Positions 12,835 through 27,300 of a DNA stretch of 64,000 nt are shown piece by piece; within the stretch, counting starts at the first letter, position 1; each line of letters opens with the position of its first letter. The notes under the pieces were generated by a model, which worked only from the letters and a program-made list of their open reading frames with translations, made no database searches and was not told where the DNA came from. The stretch is from Alentia gelatinosa (lineage: Eukaryota; Annelida; Polychaeta; Phyllodocida; Polynoidae), in the NCBI GenBank assembly GCA_950022655.1, contig OX465579.1, positions 14,173,088 through 14,237,087 on the forward strand. Reading direction: 5' to 3'. The translations under genes were made by a program, and so were the position numbers.

Positions 12835-15800
12835 TTTATTTTCTCATTATTTTCTCAGGCCAAATCATGGTCAGAAATACTGACTTCGTTCTTCGAACTC
12901 GGTGAGTATTTCTTACCAAAATATCTCCAAACAGATTCCATTCAGTCAGCCTAACCATGTCTCTATATATTATCATATACCTATGTATGTATCAACTACG
13001 TATACTGCCCGCCCCTACCCATGGCATATTTATACCCGTGCACCACACTGTGATGTACGGGTATATAATCACATGACTAGGTAACATTTCGCCATTTTTA
13101 GGTATATAATAATACGAAAACAGGCTGACTGTCTTTGGACGTCAAAATACTTGGTAAAATTACTGATCCCTTACATCCCTCTGCCTACAGCATCGGGATG
13201 TCTGGTACCAATAATTTCACCGCATATTTTTGATGTACGAAGACAGTAAGCCAGTTTCGGTATATTATCTCAACCCAGATATTTTTTCTCCATAGACTTA
13301 ACATTGGAAACTCGTATCTAACACCCATTAGATATTTAGGAAATATATCCAATGGGGGATAATGTCACAAATGTTAGCCCATTAGTCAATATTAAGGGTG
13401 AGATAAATTCAGAAACCCATTCAAGTTTAGGGTCAGAGCTCGATCCCATCTCATTTGAATCACATAGCAATTCACGCGGCTTCGCCTTGTGAATTACTAC
13501 GTGATTCAAACTCGATGGGATACGAGCTCAGACCCTAAACTTTCATGGGTTTCCTCTATAGTACCTAACAACGTAAGGGGAGTCACTCAGATGCATTATA
13601 ACCTCCAGGGCGCGGATCCAGACAGTCAGGACCGGGAGGGCCGCACCCCGCTCCTCGTGGCCGCCTCCAGGCAGGCCTGGCCCACCGTCAAACTCCTGCT
13701 CTCCAACAAGGCCGACATGGCCGTGCGAGACAACCGCAGCCGCAACTTCCTACACCTGGCCATCATGAACTCCGCCAAGCTGCAGGACTTCGGAGAGACA
13801 CTCTTCAATGTGAGGAAGTTGTTTTTATTCATTATTATTTACTATATACCCATGCCATATTTACTGTGAATATGTACCGTTTTAACATATAACGTAAAAA
13901 TACTGTATGGACCACTGGTCCGTACACTAAAATACGGACCACCTTGCCAAACACGTTTATTAACATATCGGTTGTTATAAATTAAATTAATGATTTTCTT
14001 TAAATTTTGGGTATATAGTAAATATATAACGTCCAACCATGCTTGTACAAGTCACAGAACTCGATGATAATTTACGGTTTGTACGGAACTCGGCATAATG
14101 CCTCGTTCCGTACAAACCTTAAATTACCATCATGTTCTGTGACTTGTACAGCATGGTCAGGACGTTCGTATAATTACTTGTGTTTGAATTTTTATTTCAC
14201 CTGTGCCCAGATCTTTCAACCTCGGTCTAAAGTCCTCGGTTGAAAGGTCTGGGCACAGGGGTTGGGTAAAATAAAAATTCGGCCACAGGAATACAATTTT
14301 CTTATATTATATACCCCATGCAGTATATTTGATAATTACGTACTGCTGCTCCCTATGCTGTATAAATTGTATACTGAACCCTGTGCAGTACACTGTTATA
14401 CTGCACACTTTGAAACATCAGCAGTGTGTGGGGTTTCACGTAGACATGTATTCTATGCCAATATATGGTAAGATTTGAGATATTTGAGAATACCCACACA
14501 ACTGCGAATCATTATTTGTGTATGGTATCCACGTACAATGTACAGCTATCTGGTTTGCATCAGTCCAAATACAATTTTCAAAATAAAACGCATTTTGCCA
14601 GATAACAGTCATTAGATGTGATCGCTGATCAGTTGATGTGATCAGTTCAAATATTAATTATAGAATAAAACATATTTTGCAAAGAAAATCATTAGATCTT
14701 TTCCAAATGCTAATCTTTGGCCCCCGATAAATTCATCAGCCACTACCGCCCGAATTTAAAACTTTTTATCCTAAAAAATCGGGAAATTGGAAGGGAAATA
14801 AAAAAACAACAGGTTTATGTTCCATTTTTTTGGGGAACAATTCATTTATTTCACTTCCTTTCTTACAATTGATTCACGTCCGTGGCTCCCATTTATATTG
14901 CCTTCGATTGTTGTGCACCTTACATTTATTCCATTTGTTTGTGGTTTCCAGGTTACTCCATTTTCTTTTTGATTTCTCAATTTAAAAGAAAAAGAGACCT
15001 TGCCGTTTCTAATGCATGCTGTTATTCTTACACAAGTTGCCAGCCTTTTGACTTCTCTCATCATTGTCTTCCTCTCTAAAGGTTTCTTTAAATTTGTCAC
15101 CGACAATTTGAGCATGGGTAAATTTTGTCGGAGATAATTGGGTCACTGAACCTGCAAGGGTACTTATGTGGGTCGGATTTTTGAAACCTGCTAAATTCCG
15201 CTTTGATCCTGGGATAAAACATGCAAATTTTTTTTTTAGAATTATACTTCTTTTTATATTTTATGTTAACCACCTACTAAGTACCTTCCAGAAAAACATT
15301 ATTCCAACAAAATCAGATGAATGGTCTAGATTTGAGAGCCTTTTGAAGTTGTGTTTGATACTGCAGTTTGTCCAGCCCCCTAAATATTTGAAATTTCAAG
15401 AAATGTTATAAATGCTTATAACTTGTGAAAGACTAATATTATATGGTAACACACATTATATTTTACCCAGAATACTTTAATTATATATTAGATTTAAAAG
15501 AAAAGCTCTGAACCATATTTTGGGTGTTGGGCAATATAGGGGTGTCGGACAACACGAGGGGTGTCGGACAACACGTTAATAGAATTGCTCAGAACAATGA
15601 GAAAAATAATATTTGAGGCTATAATCCTTTATATTTTTAATGAAGTAATAATAAGCTATATTTAACAAAGCAAACCACTCAATTACTCATAAAAAACAAC
15701 CCCAAAATCATAACTTATATCACAGCATGTTGTCCGACACCCCGGGGTGTCGGACAACACGTTTTCAGTTTTTGAACCATAAAAAGTATATTTTTCTACT

Positions 15801-18267
15801 TAGAAAAAAATCAACCTGGGTATTCATGAGTGGTAGGGGTACTTAATATAAACAGGGATATTTGTTATTTCATTATGATTATTGTTTCTTTTATACATCC
15901 TTTAGAGATGTGTGGTCCAACACACCATTTTTTTGGAAAAATATCATCATGAAATCATAATGTTCTGATATCAGAATGGATAATCCGATTGTGTTGAAAC
16001 TTTCAGGTATCACAGCCAGGATTCTTGTCAGCATTGTACAATAAAGGAAAATTAATTTCTCTCAATATATTTCATTAGTACTGTCCACTGAAAGTCGGGG
16101 TGTTGAACAACATGCTCTATGGGTCTCTATGTTGGAAAATTTGAAGGTCCTAGATATTTTTCACCATTTTAATATTTTTTCAATCTTTTACCAATTTTCT
16201 AAATTATATTGTCTACACTTCTCATGACATATTCTTTAAACATCTTAATAAATACAATTGGCTCTAAATTGTGTCTTCCAAAATTTGAACAAGGTGAAAA
16301 TCACTAGAAAAACACAGTTTTTGTTGATTTTCGGAAGGAAAAATTCCTCAGAGCTCTACAAAACCCTAAGTTGGAAAGAAAGACTATCAAAAGATGCACC
16401 AAATAATTTCATTTTTACATTGATGAGATACGTTTATACAACATAAACCTTGAATAAGCTTATTTTGGCAATTTAGCAGGTTTCAAAAATCCGACCCATG
16501 TACGAGCCTAGATTATCAAACGGGCCCCTGTACTACTTGTTGTTTTTCTGATTCCTCAGGCGTTCAAAGCGCTGCTTAATGAGCGGGACGACTTTGGCTG
16601 CACGCCGATGCACTACGCGTCCAGGGAAGGCCACTTATCAGCCATCGAGGATCTGATCACGTTGGGAGCCTTTCTTAACATCAAGAACAACGAGAAGCAT
16701 TCCCCTCTTCACTTTGCTGCCAGGTCTGTACATTACTTTATTACCCACCAAGTACGTAGTCTCCATAGGAAATGCATAGAGCACCTGGAAACAGCTACCA
16801 GGAGATTCCGGAAAAAAAAGTCCCATCCATAATAAAGTCAAATCATCAATTACTTCGAAACAAGTTTCATGGATACTCATTCAATATAAATTATTTACAA
16901 TTAGTCCTAGTTATCTCATTTACCATCAGATCTCACTGGCATAAATCGTTTGACATGCTAAAATCACAGGTTAACAGGGAACTATATTATTAGTGTAAGT
17001 TTACACCTAATAACTGCCACGCTTGACAGTGCTGTGTTGTCTGGAACTAAATGGCTTACAGAAACCTTATTATTGCAATAAATTTGTCTTCAATTTTGTA
17101 GGTTGGTAATAAATACAATAACGACGACGTAATATCCTCGCTAATCGCTCGGATATTACTACGCGTCAACTACTCGGAGATTACGGCCACTCGTACACAA
17201 AACCAGTCACTATTGTGTATACATGTGTATATACCCATGCCATATATACTGTAAATACGCACCGTTTTGGCATATGACGTAAAAATACTGTATGGACCAC
17301 TGGTCCATACACTAAAATATGGACCAACTAGCCATACACATTTATTAAAATTTTGGTTGTCAAGAAAAATTAAATTGATTTTTTTTAAATGTCGGGTATA
17401 TAGTAAATATATAACGTCCAACCATGCTTGTACAAGTCACAGAACTCGATGCTAATTTACCGTTTGTACGGTACTCGGCGTAAACGCCTCGGTCCGTACA
17501 AACGGTAAATTAGCATCTCGTTCTGTGACTTGTACAGCATGGTCAGGACGTTCTATATAATTACTGATATGAGGGAACCCACCATTTATATCTCATCCCT
17601 TGTATTTTGTCCTAATAGACTTAACATTGGCAACTTGTATCCAAAGTCCATTGAGTATTTAGAAAAAAATTCTCAAGCGGGGATTATGTCACAAAGGTTA
17701 GCCCGTTAGTCACTGTGAAGGGTGAGATAAATTCAGAAACCTATTCAAGTTTAGGGTCAAAGCTAGATCCCATCTAGTTTGGATTGCTATGTTATTTATG
17801 CGGCTTTGCCTTGTGAATTACTACGCAATTCAAACTTCGCGTAGTAATTCACAAGACAAAACTCCTCATTGAGTAGATTTTCTCAATAGTGAATGGGTGT
17901 TGGATACAAGTTCCCAATATGAAGTCTATGAGGACAAAATACCAGGGGTGAGATAGAGATACAGATATATATCGTAACAGAGAACCCTCTCCATTTTGCT
18001 ACATTCACACCTAACTGGCTGACTGCCATCTGACACAGGCCACTACCACAGCAGCTCAGGTGTCGAAAATACAGGTGTAAATTAGGACATCTGCTGTTGT
18101 ATTGACTGTCTGACCAGTCGAGTGCAGCATCCGTTTACAAAGAGCACTATATTCATTATGACGAACATTTAGCGATAAAGACAACGGTACTAAGCTATAC
18201 TGTAACATCCCTGAATGTCCTCTAGACCATGCCAAAGGTTGATGACTGTGAACTCTTATGACAATTT

Positions 18268-18300
<33 letters not shown>

Positions 18301-21300
18301 CATCCCTAAATGTCCTCTAGACCATGCCAAAGGTTGATGACTGTGAACTCTTATGACAATAAAGCACACGAGCTAACCCTTTATTCACCTGTATTGCTGA
18401 CTCAAGCTGGGAGTGACGTGTGGAGTGTCAACAGTGGCTTTGTACGTGTATTTTGGCTTCAGCATCTGGATTAATTATTCACAACCAGGGAGTCCCACTC
18501 CCAGGCCATTTCACACAACTTTGTTATCTCTTCATGGTTGACTATGAGCACTTCCACTCGTTAAAGCACACAGCAGACCAGTAAATGTAAAGTAGGTTAC
18601 ATAAATTAATAGTTCATACTTTAAAGGGACTGCAACTCGACCAATGTTTCTGTGTAACTTCTATTGACGATAAGGTAAATTAGAACGTTCTAGACGAACG
18701 GTGTATAGAATTCCAGTCGAATACAGAATCATTAGATCATTGTTTGTTCACATGAATCTTTTATTAGCCAACAGTGATTGCAGTCCTTCTAAGTTTGGCA
18801 GAAACACACCCACGCTGGTTCAGGTCTTTGTTTTATTTTCGATCGCAAATTTGTACAGTCCTCCATAAGGTTGACTTATGCATCAAGTCCTACTTTAAAA
18901 ACAACAGAATCGATAGATGGAACCTTTTAAAGTTAGCCCTTATTATCTCACCCCGGTATTCTTCTCCATATGCTTAACACTAGGAACTCGTACTCTATGG
19001 CCGTGAAGTTCGTGTACCCAATTTTTTTTTTTTTTTTTTTTTTTTACTCAATGGCTATTTGGGTGAATCATTTCTTCAATAAATAATGTTATACGGGGTG
19101 AGATAAAATCAGAAACCCACCCTATAGAAATAACTTAGTTCGCATTCCACCTCGTTTGACTGGAGAGTAATTCACTCAGCTTCGTTTCGTGAATTACTCT
19201 GCAGTCAAACTCGGTGGAGTACGGACCAAGCTATTTTCATCTCGTGAGTTTCCTTCTACATACTATACCAGGTATAATAAAAATTTCTATATTCCTTTAA
19301 AAAAAACCCATGGTTTTGGAGAATACCACTACACTATCTGGTGTAATCTGTTCTCGTGAAGCCTGTATTAGCCATTTTCCATTATCCGACAAACACAGCA
19401 CCGATTGCTTCAGTTCTCCATGAAGTCCATTTCCATTAGTTGACTATTTGGCACCGATCTGCAGTCGGGAACCACCGTTATATTTTATTGGGACACTTTA
19501 TGCCAGATTCAGTGGGTGAAGACCAGCAGAGAATGCTCATAGATCAATAGGGAGCCAAAGTGAACCCGCTGAAACCACAGATACCCACCTACAAAACACC
19601 ATTTCCGGTGGCCAGTAAGAATGAGGCTTAGTGCTAAAGCTATGGGGGTTTGAGGCTAGACTTATATTTTTGGTCTCGTTTGTTACTTTTGAGGTGGAGT
19701 TTATAACTATCGTCTCTGAATAACTTTGTTTCAAAACTACGATGACAGTTGTTAAGTTTATTAAAAATTTGGATCTAAAAGATTGGTGAATGAGACATAT
19801 AATTTCAAAACTACATAGGCTAAGTACTGAGCGCCTATACCCGGAAATAGTATTTTGTGACCGGCTATCTGTGGTTGGAGCGGGTTCACTTTGGCTCCCT
19901 ATTAACCATTTTCCATTATCCGACGAAAACAGCACCGATTGCTTCAGTTCTCCATGAAGTCCATTTCCATTGGTTGACTATTTGGCACCGATCTGCAGTC
20001 GGGAACCACCGTTATATTTTATTGGACACTTTATGCCAGATTCAGTGGGTGAAGACCAGCAGAGAATGCTCATAGATCAATAGGGAGCCAAAGTGAACCC
20101 GCTGAAACCACAGATACCCACCTACAAAACACCATTTCCGGTGGCCAGTAAGAACGAGGCTTAGTGCTAAAGCTATGGGGGTTTGAGGCTAGACTTATAT
20201 TTTTGGTCTCGTTTGTTACTTTTGAGGTGGAGTTTATAACTATCGTCTCTGAATAACTTTGTTTCAAAACTACGATGACAGTTGTTAAGTTTATTAAAAA
20301 TTTGGATCTAAAAGATTGGTGAATGAGACATATAATCTCGAACCTACATAGGCTAAGTACTGAGCGCCTATACCCGGAAATAGTATTTTGTGACCGGCTA
20401 TCTGTGGTTGGAGCGGGTTCACTTTGGCTCCCTATTAGCCATTTTCCATTATCCGACGAAAACAGCACCGATTGGTTGAGTTCTCCATGAAGTCCATTTC
20501 CATTGGTTGACTATTTGGCACCGATCTGCAGTCGGGAACCACCGTTAGATTTTATTGGGACACTTTATGCCAGATTTAGTGGGTGAAGACCAGCAGAGAA
20601 TGCTCATAGATCAATTGTGCATAGATCATATAACATTGCCACTTAAACCAGGGTGCTGTTTCACTAGTTCATGGCTTATAGCGAGAGGTAAGATGGCAAC
20701 AGTGGCACCAACAGTGGCACCAACAGTGGCACCAACAGTGGCATCAACAGTGGTAAACCGAAATTTGTGTTTCATGAGTAGTCTCACTGTTGAGTTGGCC
20801 GTTCCCTTTGCGATGCCAACAAAGCGAACGGAACATTTTATAAATCAATAAAAAATGAATAATTTGACAATTCCAAAGTATTCCTCATGTCATTGCCCAT
20901 ATTTCAGTTTATATTTGACACCCCTTCGTGTATTATAGATTGAGTTGTGGTGCTGACACTGTAGCTCTTGCTTGTAAAACATTGAAGTGATAGCTTATGG
21001 TCGAGCGGCACAGTGGCATACTGACCAAGTAGTGCAGTGACTTTAGTTCTTGGTATGAATACTCCTGCAGTTCTTGGTATGAATACTCCTTGGTATGAAT
21101 ACGCATGCCACTCCTGGAGTTTTGGCTCCGGACTTCACTCGGCTTCGCCTCATGAAGTCACTATGCCAAACTCCAGTCGTGGCATAGGGTGGCCAAGATT
21201 TAAACTCATCCATTATTATGTGATAACAATTCTGTATGCCACTACTGGCATACAAAACTCCGTATACCAGTCAGCGTGGCATACGGAAACTCAACGTTAA

Positions 21301-24300
21301 GCCTATGGGATTTCATACTAGGGGTAGGATAAACGATCATACCTCTATGTTGCAGGTACGGGAGACTGAACACGTGCCTGCGCCTGCTGAACAGTTCTGA
21401 AGGTCCTAACCTCATCAATGAGAATGACGGCGACGGCTTGACGGCGCTGCACATCGCCGCGCAGAACGGGCAGGTCAAAGTGGTGGAGTGTCTGCTGCAG
21501 AAGGGCGCCGCCCTGCACCGGTCTGTACACGCCAGGGATATTCTTATTTTCATTGTGAAGGCATTACCCTTTATTATCCATCGTATACAAAGTCCCCATT
21601 GAAAATGTATGGGGACTCAGTAAACCACGACCCATTGTATAAAACCTGTCAGATACCATAACTGTGGTATACGGATTCTAACCTGTGGTATGCGTCCTCA
21701 AAACCATGGTGTACGGGAAAAATAGTCCATTTTGCTATAGAGCAAAGAAGTAGTCCCTATTTTTATACCCTTTAAAATGACAATTACTGGGTTTAATTAA
21801 TTCGAAAAGATGGATAATAAATGCAACAAACGATGATTTTGTGGACAGGCAGCTCTGTAAACCACTCGCGGTTGACCTCGTAATACGCGTCAACCTCTCG
21901 TGGTTTACGGCTGCCTGTCCACAAAACCATCGATTATTGTCTATTTATTCATTACCCTTTACCCTACCCCTCACCAGTCTCTATACGCAAAGTATATTTT
22001 TATTTTCATTGTGAAGGCATTACCCTTTATTCATTACCCTCTATCCTACCCCTCACCAGTCTGCATACGCCAAGGATATTTTTATTTTCATTGTGAAGGC
22101 ATTACCCTTTATTCATTACCCTCTATCTTACCCCTCACCAGTCTGCATACGCCAAGGATATTTTTATTGTGAAGGTATAACCCTTTATTCATTACCCTTT
22201 ATCTCACCCCAGATATTTTTTCTCCATAGACTTAACATTGGGAACTCATATCTAACGCCCATTAGGTATTTAGGAAAAATATCCAATGGGGGATAAAGTC
22301 ACAAATGTTAGCCCATTAGTCAATGTAAAGGGTGAGATAAATTCAGAAACCTATTCAAGTTTAGGGTCGGAGCTCAATCCCATCTTGTTTGAATCGCTAC
22401 ATAATTCATGCGGCTTCGCCTTGTGAATTACTATGCGATTCAAACTCGATGGGATTTCATGGGTTTCCTCTACATTATCCTACCCCTCACCGTTCTTGTT
22501 TACGCCAAGGATATTTTTATTTTCATTGTGAAGGCATTACCCTTTATTCATTACCCTTTATCCTACCCCTCACCAGTCTGTATACGCCAAGGATATTTTC
22601 ATTTTCATTGTGAAGCCATTACCCTTTATTCATTACCCTCTATCCTACCCCTCACCAGTCTGTACACGCCAAGGATATATTTATTGTGAAGGCATAACCC
22701 TTTATTCATTACCCTTTATTCATTACCCTTTATCCTACCCCTCACCAGTCTCTATACGCAAAGTATATTTTTCTTTTCAATGTGAAGTCATTACCCTTTA
22801 TCATTATATACCCATGCCGTATGTACTGTATATACGTACCGTTTCGGTATATGACGTAAAAATACTGTACCAGTGGTCCATACACCAAAATACAAACTAC
22901 CTACCCATACACATTTATTCAAATTTTGGTTGTTAAGAAAAATTAAAGTGATTTTTTAAATTTTTGGGTATATAGTAAATATATAACGTCCAACCATGCT
23001 TGTACAAGTCACAGAGCTCGATGCTAATTTACCGTTTTACGGAATTCGGCGTAAACGCCTCGGTCCGTACAAACGGTGAATTAGCATCTCGTTCTGTGTC
23101 TTGTACAGCATGGTCAGGACGTTCTATATAATTACTCACCTAATACAGAGCCTCCATGCTAAGCCTATGGAGCCTACAGATCGCTACTGAGTAGGAGACG
23201 GACCTCCTGAATCTCCTAGGAGAATACGGCTTTTTGGGCCACCTGACGGGCATTATAGGAACTAATTCATATAAACAATGCACGGCACCTGGGTCTTATC
23301 ATTTCTAAGATTTCCTTCCTAATAATTACTCGAAAGGTGAGTAATAAATACAACATTACCATGATTTCGATCTGAGTAGCCATATTCTCCTTGTAGTTGA
23401 CACGACGTAATACTCCTCGCTATCGCTCAGAGTTTTACTACGCATCAACTACGTCAAGAATAGAAATCATGGTAATATTGTGTATTTATCCTACCCCTAA
23501 ACCGGTATGTATACGCCAAGGATATTTTCATTTTCATTGTGAAGCCATTACCCTTTATCCTACCCCTCATATAAATCTCAGTAGACTTAACATGGTGAGA
23601 CTGTATGCCACAGTTATGCCATAAAATATTCATATCCCACTGGTGACATATGAAGGTAGAAGCACGTGATGGGGTAGGACAAAATCTAAACGTCACTCAA
23701 TTTCATATAATTGTTTACATGGCATTCATTGTCTTCTGCTACAGATATCATGAAGCGTAACTGAGTGATATCATTCCATAAAGACAACTCATGCCATATA
23801 AACAATCATATGGAATTTTGTGATGTTTCATGATATTATTCCTGGATTAAAGGAAGTAGGCCGCAGTTGGGCAAATAACATTTTGTAAAGTTTCTAGGCT
23901 ATACCATTAGTGGTTCTGTCCCTAGCGGTCGATATACGTTAAATAAGGTTTGGAGTCAACGCATAGATGTTGTAGGTATCAGAATCCAGGTAAGACTGAA
24001 TACTCTGGGTTTATTGGGTTCTGTTTTATAGCAGTGGGACGCCTTTGTCTCCAGGTGGAGACGCTTATACGGGCGGTCGTGTTAGGCGCCAATTAGCGTC
24101 ACCCTTGTAACAACGAGCGCGCCCGTATCTCCAGGAAGTTGGGTTCACAAACAACCGCCGGCCAAAGCCGGGTTCAAAGGGGGGATTATAGCTACAGCAG
24201 GAAGGACCAATTAGCCTGGCCAGTGTCGGCCATCTTGGATTTGGGGGAAAGAATTCAGAATAGATTTAATATATATAATGTAATTAATAATGCTGCTTTT

Positions 24301-27300
24301 TCAACGCAAAAATACCACAAAGTTAGAATTATCGACTGCAGATCTTTACAAACGTCCCTCACTCTGAGTTCGAAGAGCAACGGAGAACTTTAAAAGAAAA
24401 GAAAAAGATGGGCAGTCGCTAAATCCAACCTAACCGCCTTGCTCCGTCTCAGAGCAGTCGTGCGGCTGCTGAGACCAGCGCGGGAACGGTTAGTTCGTCG
24501 AGCGAACGCGGAGGCGCCACCAGTGCGCGCTCACGATCCCTCGACCAATGAAAAGGCAGCAATTCCCAACTTCCGGTCACCACCCAGAAACAACAAAAAA
24601 TGGCAGCGCCCACACCTTGGCGTGCTAAACAAACGGGTCTTACGCAAACAATGGCGGCCATCGGATCTTCAAACAAGGTAGGTTTAACCATTAACACATA
24701 TAGATCACGCGGGTAAAGAGTAACAGAAATACAGGTTATATTTTGAGAAAATGTCACTGCGGCCCGCTCGGCGTCAGAGCTCCGACCGTGTCCGGGTTTA
24801 TAGGTACTCGGCTGTACAACCAGTCGCGAGTGTAGAAAATGGCCAGCGAATGTCTTTATAAATTATAAATGCATAGTCCATTTTGATATGAAGCTGGGAT
24901 ACGAATGTCTGTATCCTGTTGCTTCAGGATGTTGGTTATAAATGTAAAAGAGTAGATCACAGAGATCACACAGTGTATGGCGAGCGGTCTTCGGCGTCAG
25001 TGTCTCTTGGTTGACTCGCTCGCCAATCGTAGGGGTGGAGTCAATCGCGCTAAAACACACTTTAGCACGATTGATACGATTGTTACTCTTGTAGAGGTAT
25101 GTAGATGTAGAATTGGTCTGTCAAGTGCAGAACACACATTGTTCGTTGATGACAGGTCGACCGTGACGGAACTCCGCGTCCCGGGCCACCGAAGTGCGAC
25201 AGCTGGCGGTCCGAGCGTAGGCGCCAGCCCGAGACCGCCGCCCACGCGAAGCACTTCGTGGGAGGATCGGAGCCCGTCATGTCCAAACAAGGTTAAAAAG
25301 AGATATAGAAAAATAGATACGAGTAACACGTTCTCAGTCCACACGTAGTTTTACACGTTTTCCCTCTGTAAACGATAAAATCACAATTTCACAATTTCAG
25401 GCTCCTCACCAGCTTACATCCTGGCAGCCATTTTGATAATAAAGATAAAATCGCCGTGAAAGGCATGACATATAAGTAGCAGCGGGGTGCTCAACGATAA
25501 AAATAGACAATTTGGCGCCGCTGAGGACGGTAAATATTACAGTAGAGTTTATAAGAATTAAATGACACAAAAAGGACGAGCTCCCGTAATCTTGATAAAG
25601 ATTGTAGAAAATATGCTTGTGGCCGTATTATATACATGTATGTACAGGGTTATAACATATAAAAATGGGTGTTTTCAGCGTGGATCTGATCACTTCGTCA
25701 AGGCCTGGACATCGCCATTCTACGTATAGACTGCAGCTAGCGCCCGGTTTCTGGTGACGACGGGAGATCAAGCCGCGCCACCTCTATCCACCTGACGTTC
25801 GTCTGCCCCTACCCGAGTCTACTCAAGTTACCGAGGAGTGGTGAGATAACACTGTGGCCTAAACATAATAAATCGTAGAGCCCTCCCGATTAACCCCGAT
25901 TTATAGAAATTTTCAGCGGCCTAAAATATCGGCCCATCTCCAGCTATTGCATACCTAACCGATAGTAACTCACTGTATCACTACTTGTCGCCTAATTTAG
26001 TGTCTAGAATCAATATAAACGATATTTCTCGTTATTTACTTAAATTTTCTGTAATTTCTGGGTAATACTTACTATTCGCACGCGGTTGGTATGCACTAGA
26101 TGATTATAATTTCTTAAATTTTTGGTTTGTAACTAACATTTCTACCTGTCTCAGATCCACCTTGATACTAACCATGTCGCCTCGTTGGGCTATTCAAAAA
26201 GGACATAAAATAACATTTGAAAATACATAATAATATTAAACAATTCTGGCCAATAGACTAAGGAACCGACATTAATTAAGAAAATCATTTTAGAATTCAG
26301 GAATACTTAGCGCAGGGCTGTGATTGTAGTTTGGTCGGTTCCTTATAAAATATAAAGCATAGCATATTATATATAGGCAGGAGCTCGTCTGTAATAAATC
26401 GGTGTCATTGTTTATAAATTTAAATTATATATAGAAAATTAGAAAATGTCGTGCTGCGTGGTCACGTTACTAATACACAGTATGGTCGTCACCTTAAGTA
26501 TATAAGCAAACGTGCTGCATGGGGGACGCGGGCTGGGTTGGTGGGGTAATTGGGGCCTGGGGATTAGCGTCGACAGCTGGTACGCTGGGGTTGGGTATCC
26601 AAGCAACGCGCGTCTGGGGCGGCCGGCCGCGTGGCCGTGGTGTGGGCGGAGCTGTCACAGGTAGCCCTCCACTGTCGCGTTTTTGAATTCTAGTCCGTTA
26701 TCCGTTAACACGACAGAGGGGGGACCGTAGCGGGGAATGTACTCCCGGGATAGGGATGTATAAACCGATTCAGCGGTCTTATCTTTGAGGGGGAAACAAT
26801 CTACATAGCCAGTGGCGTGGTCTATGATTGATAATAAATAACGAGCGCCGCTGCGTCTCATGGGGAGGGGGCCGGTCAGATCCATTGCGACGACTTCTCC
26901 CGGGTTTTCGGCGACAGGCATAGGGGCTGGGGTTGGGCGTTCTGCACGGACGCGATTGGCTCCGCAGGGGGCGCATCGTGCGAGAACGGAGAATACCTGT
27001 CGCTTCATACCTGGCCATTTAAAATGGTCGTGAAGCCGTCGCAAAGTTTTCCTCATTCCTTGGTGGCAGACCTGTAGATGGGCGGTCTGGATTAAGTTGG
27101 CGCGAATTTCCGACGGGGGGACGAGGCGAGGGTAAGCCGCGAGACCCGAGGGCGGTTTGAGGGTAAAGAGGAGGCCATTACTGACCAAATAATCCTCCTG
27201 TTCCTCGAGACCGTACCGGAACTCAGGCATCGCTGCTTGTCGCACTTTCACATCCGCCTCCGTCAACCCGTACGCTTCCCACGGCAACTCCCGCTCTTCC

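Larger units (their letters stand above)
24351..26490 (+). other. Non-retroviral insert between pol and 3' LTR
   Basis: About 2.1 kb with no gag, pol or env similarity. It starts with a CG-rich block (24430-24680) resembling a housekeeping promoter, then alternates AT-rich and CG-rich segments (25156-25291, 25680-25850). The remainder from about 25850 to 26490 is AT-rich with nothing recognised. See the candidate exons listed separately. Confidence 0.6.

Noticed and set aside
19537..20468. Two identical 132-codon frames on the minus strand
   Set aside because: They are produced by the 533-bp tandem array and run across MITE and segment X. Their identity reflects duplication, not selection.
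21345..21553. Minus-strand frames across exon 8
   Set aside because: They are shadows of the ankyrin exon on the + strand.
24139..24393. Repeated frame beginning MGSQTTAGQSR in both LTRs
   Set aside because: It is present in both LTRs only because they are direct repeats, and it runs antisense to gag-pol. LTRs contain promoter signals, not genes.
24997..25344. Minus-strand frame considered as a missing integrase C-terminus or env
   Set aside because: No catalytic Glu context, GPY-type motif, signal peptide or membrane segment. The + strand exon reading is better, though unproven.
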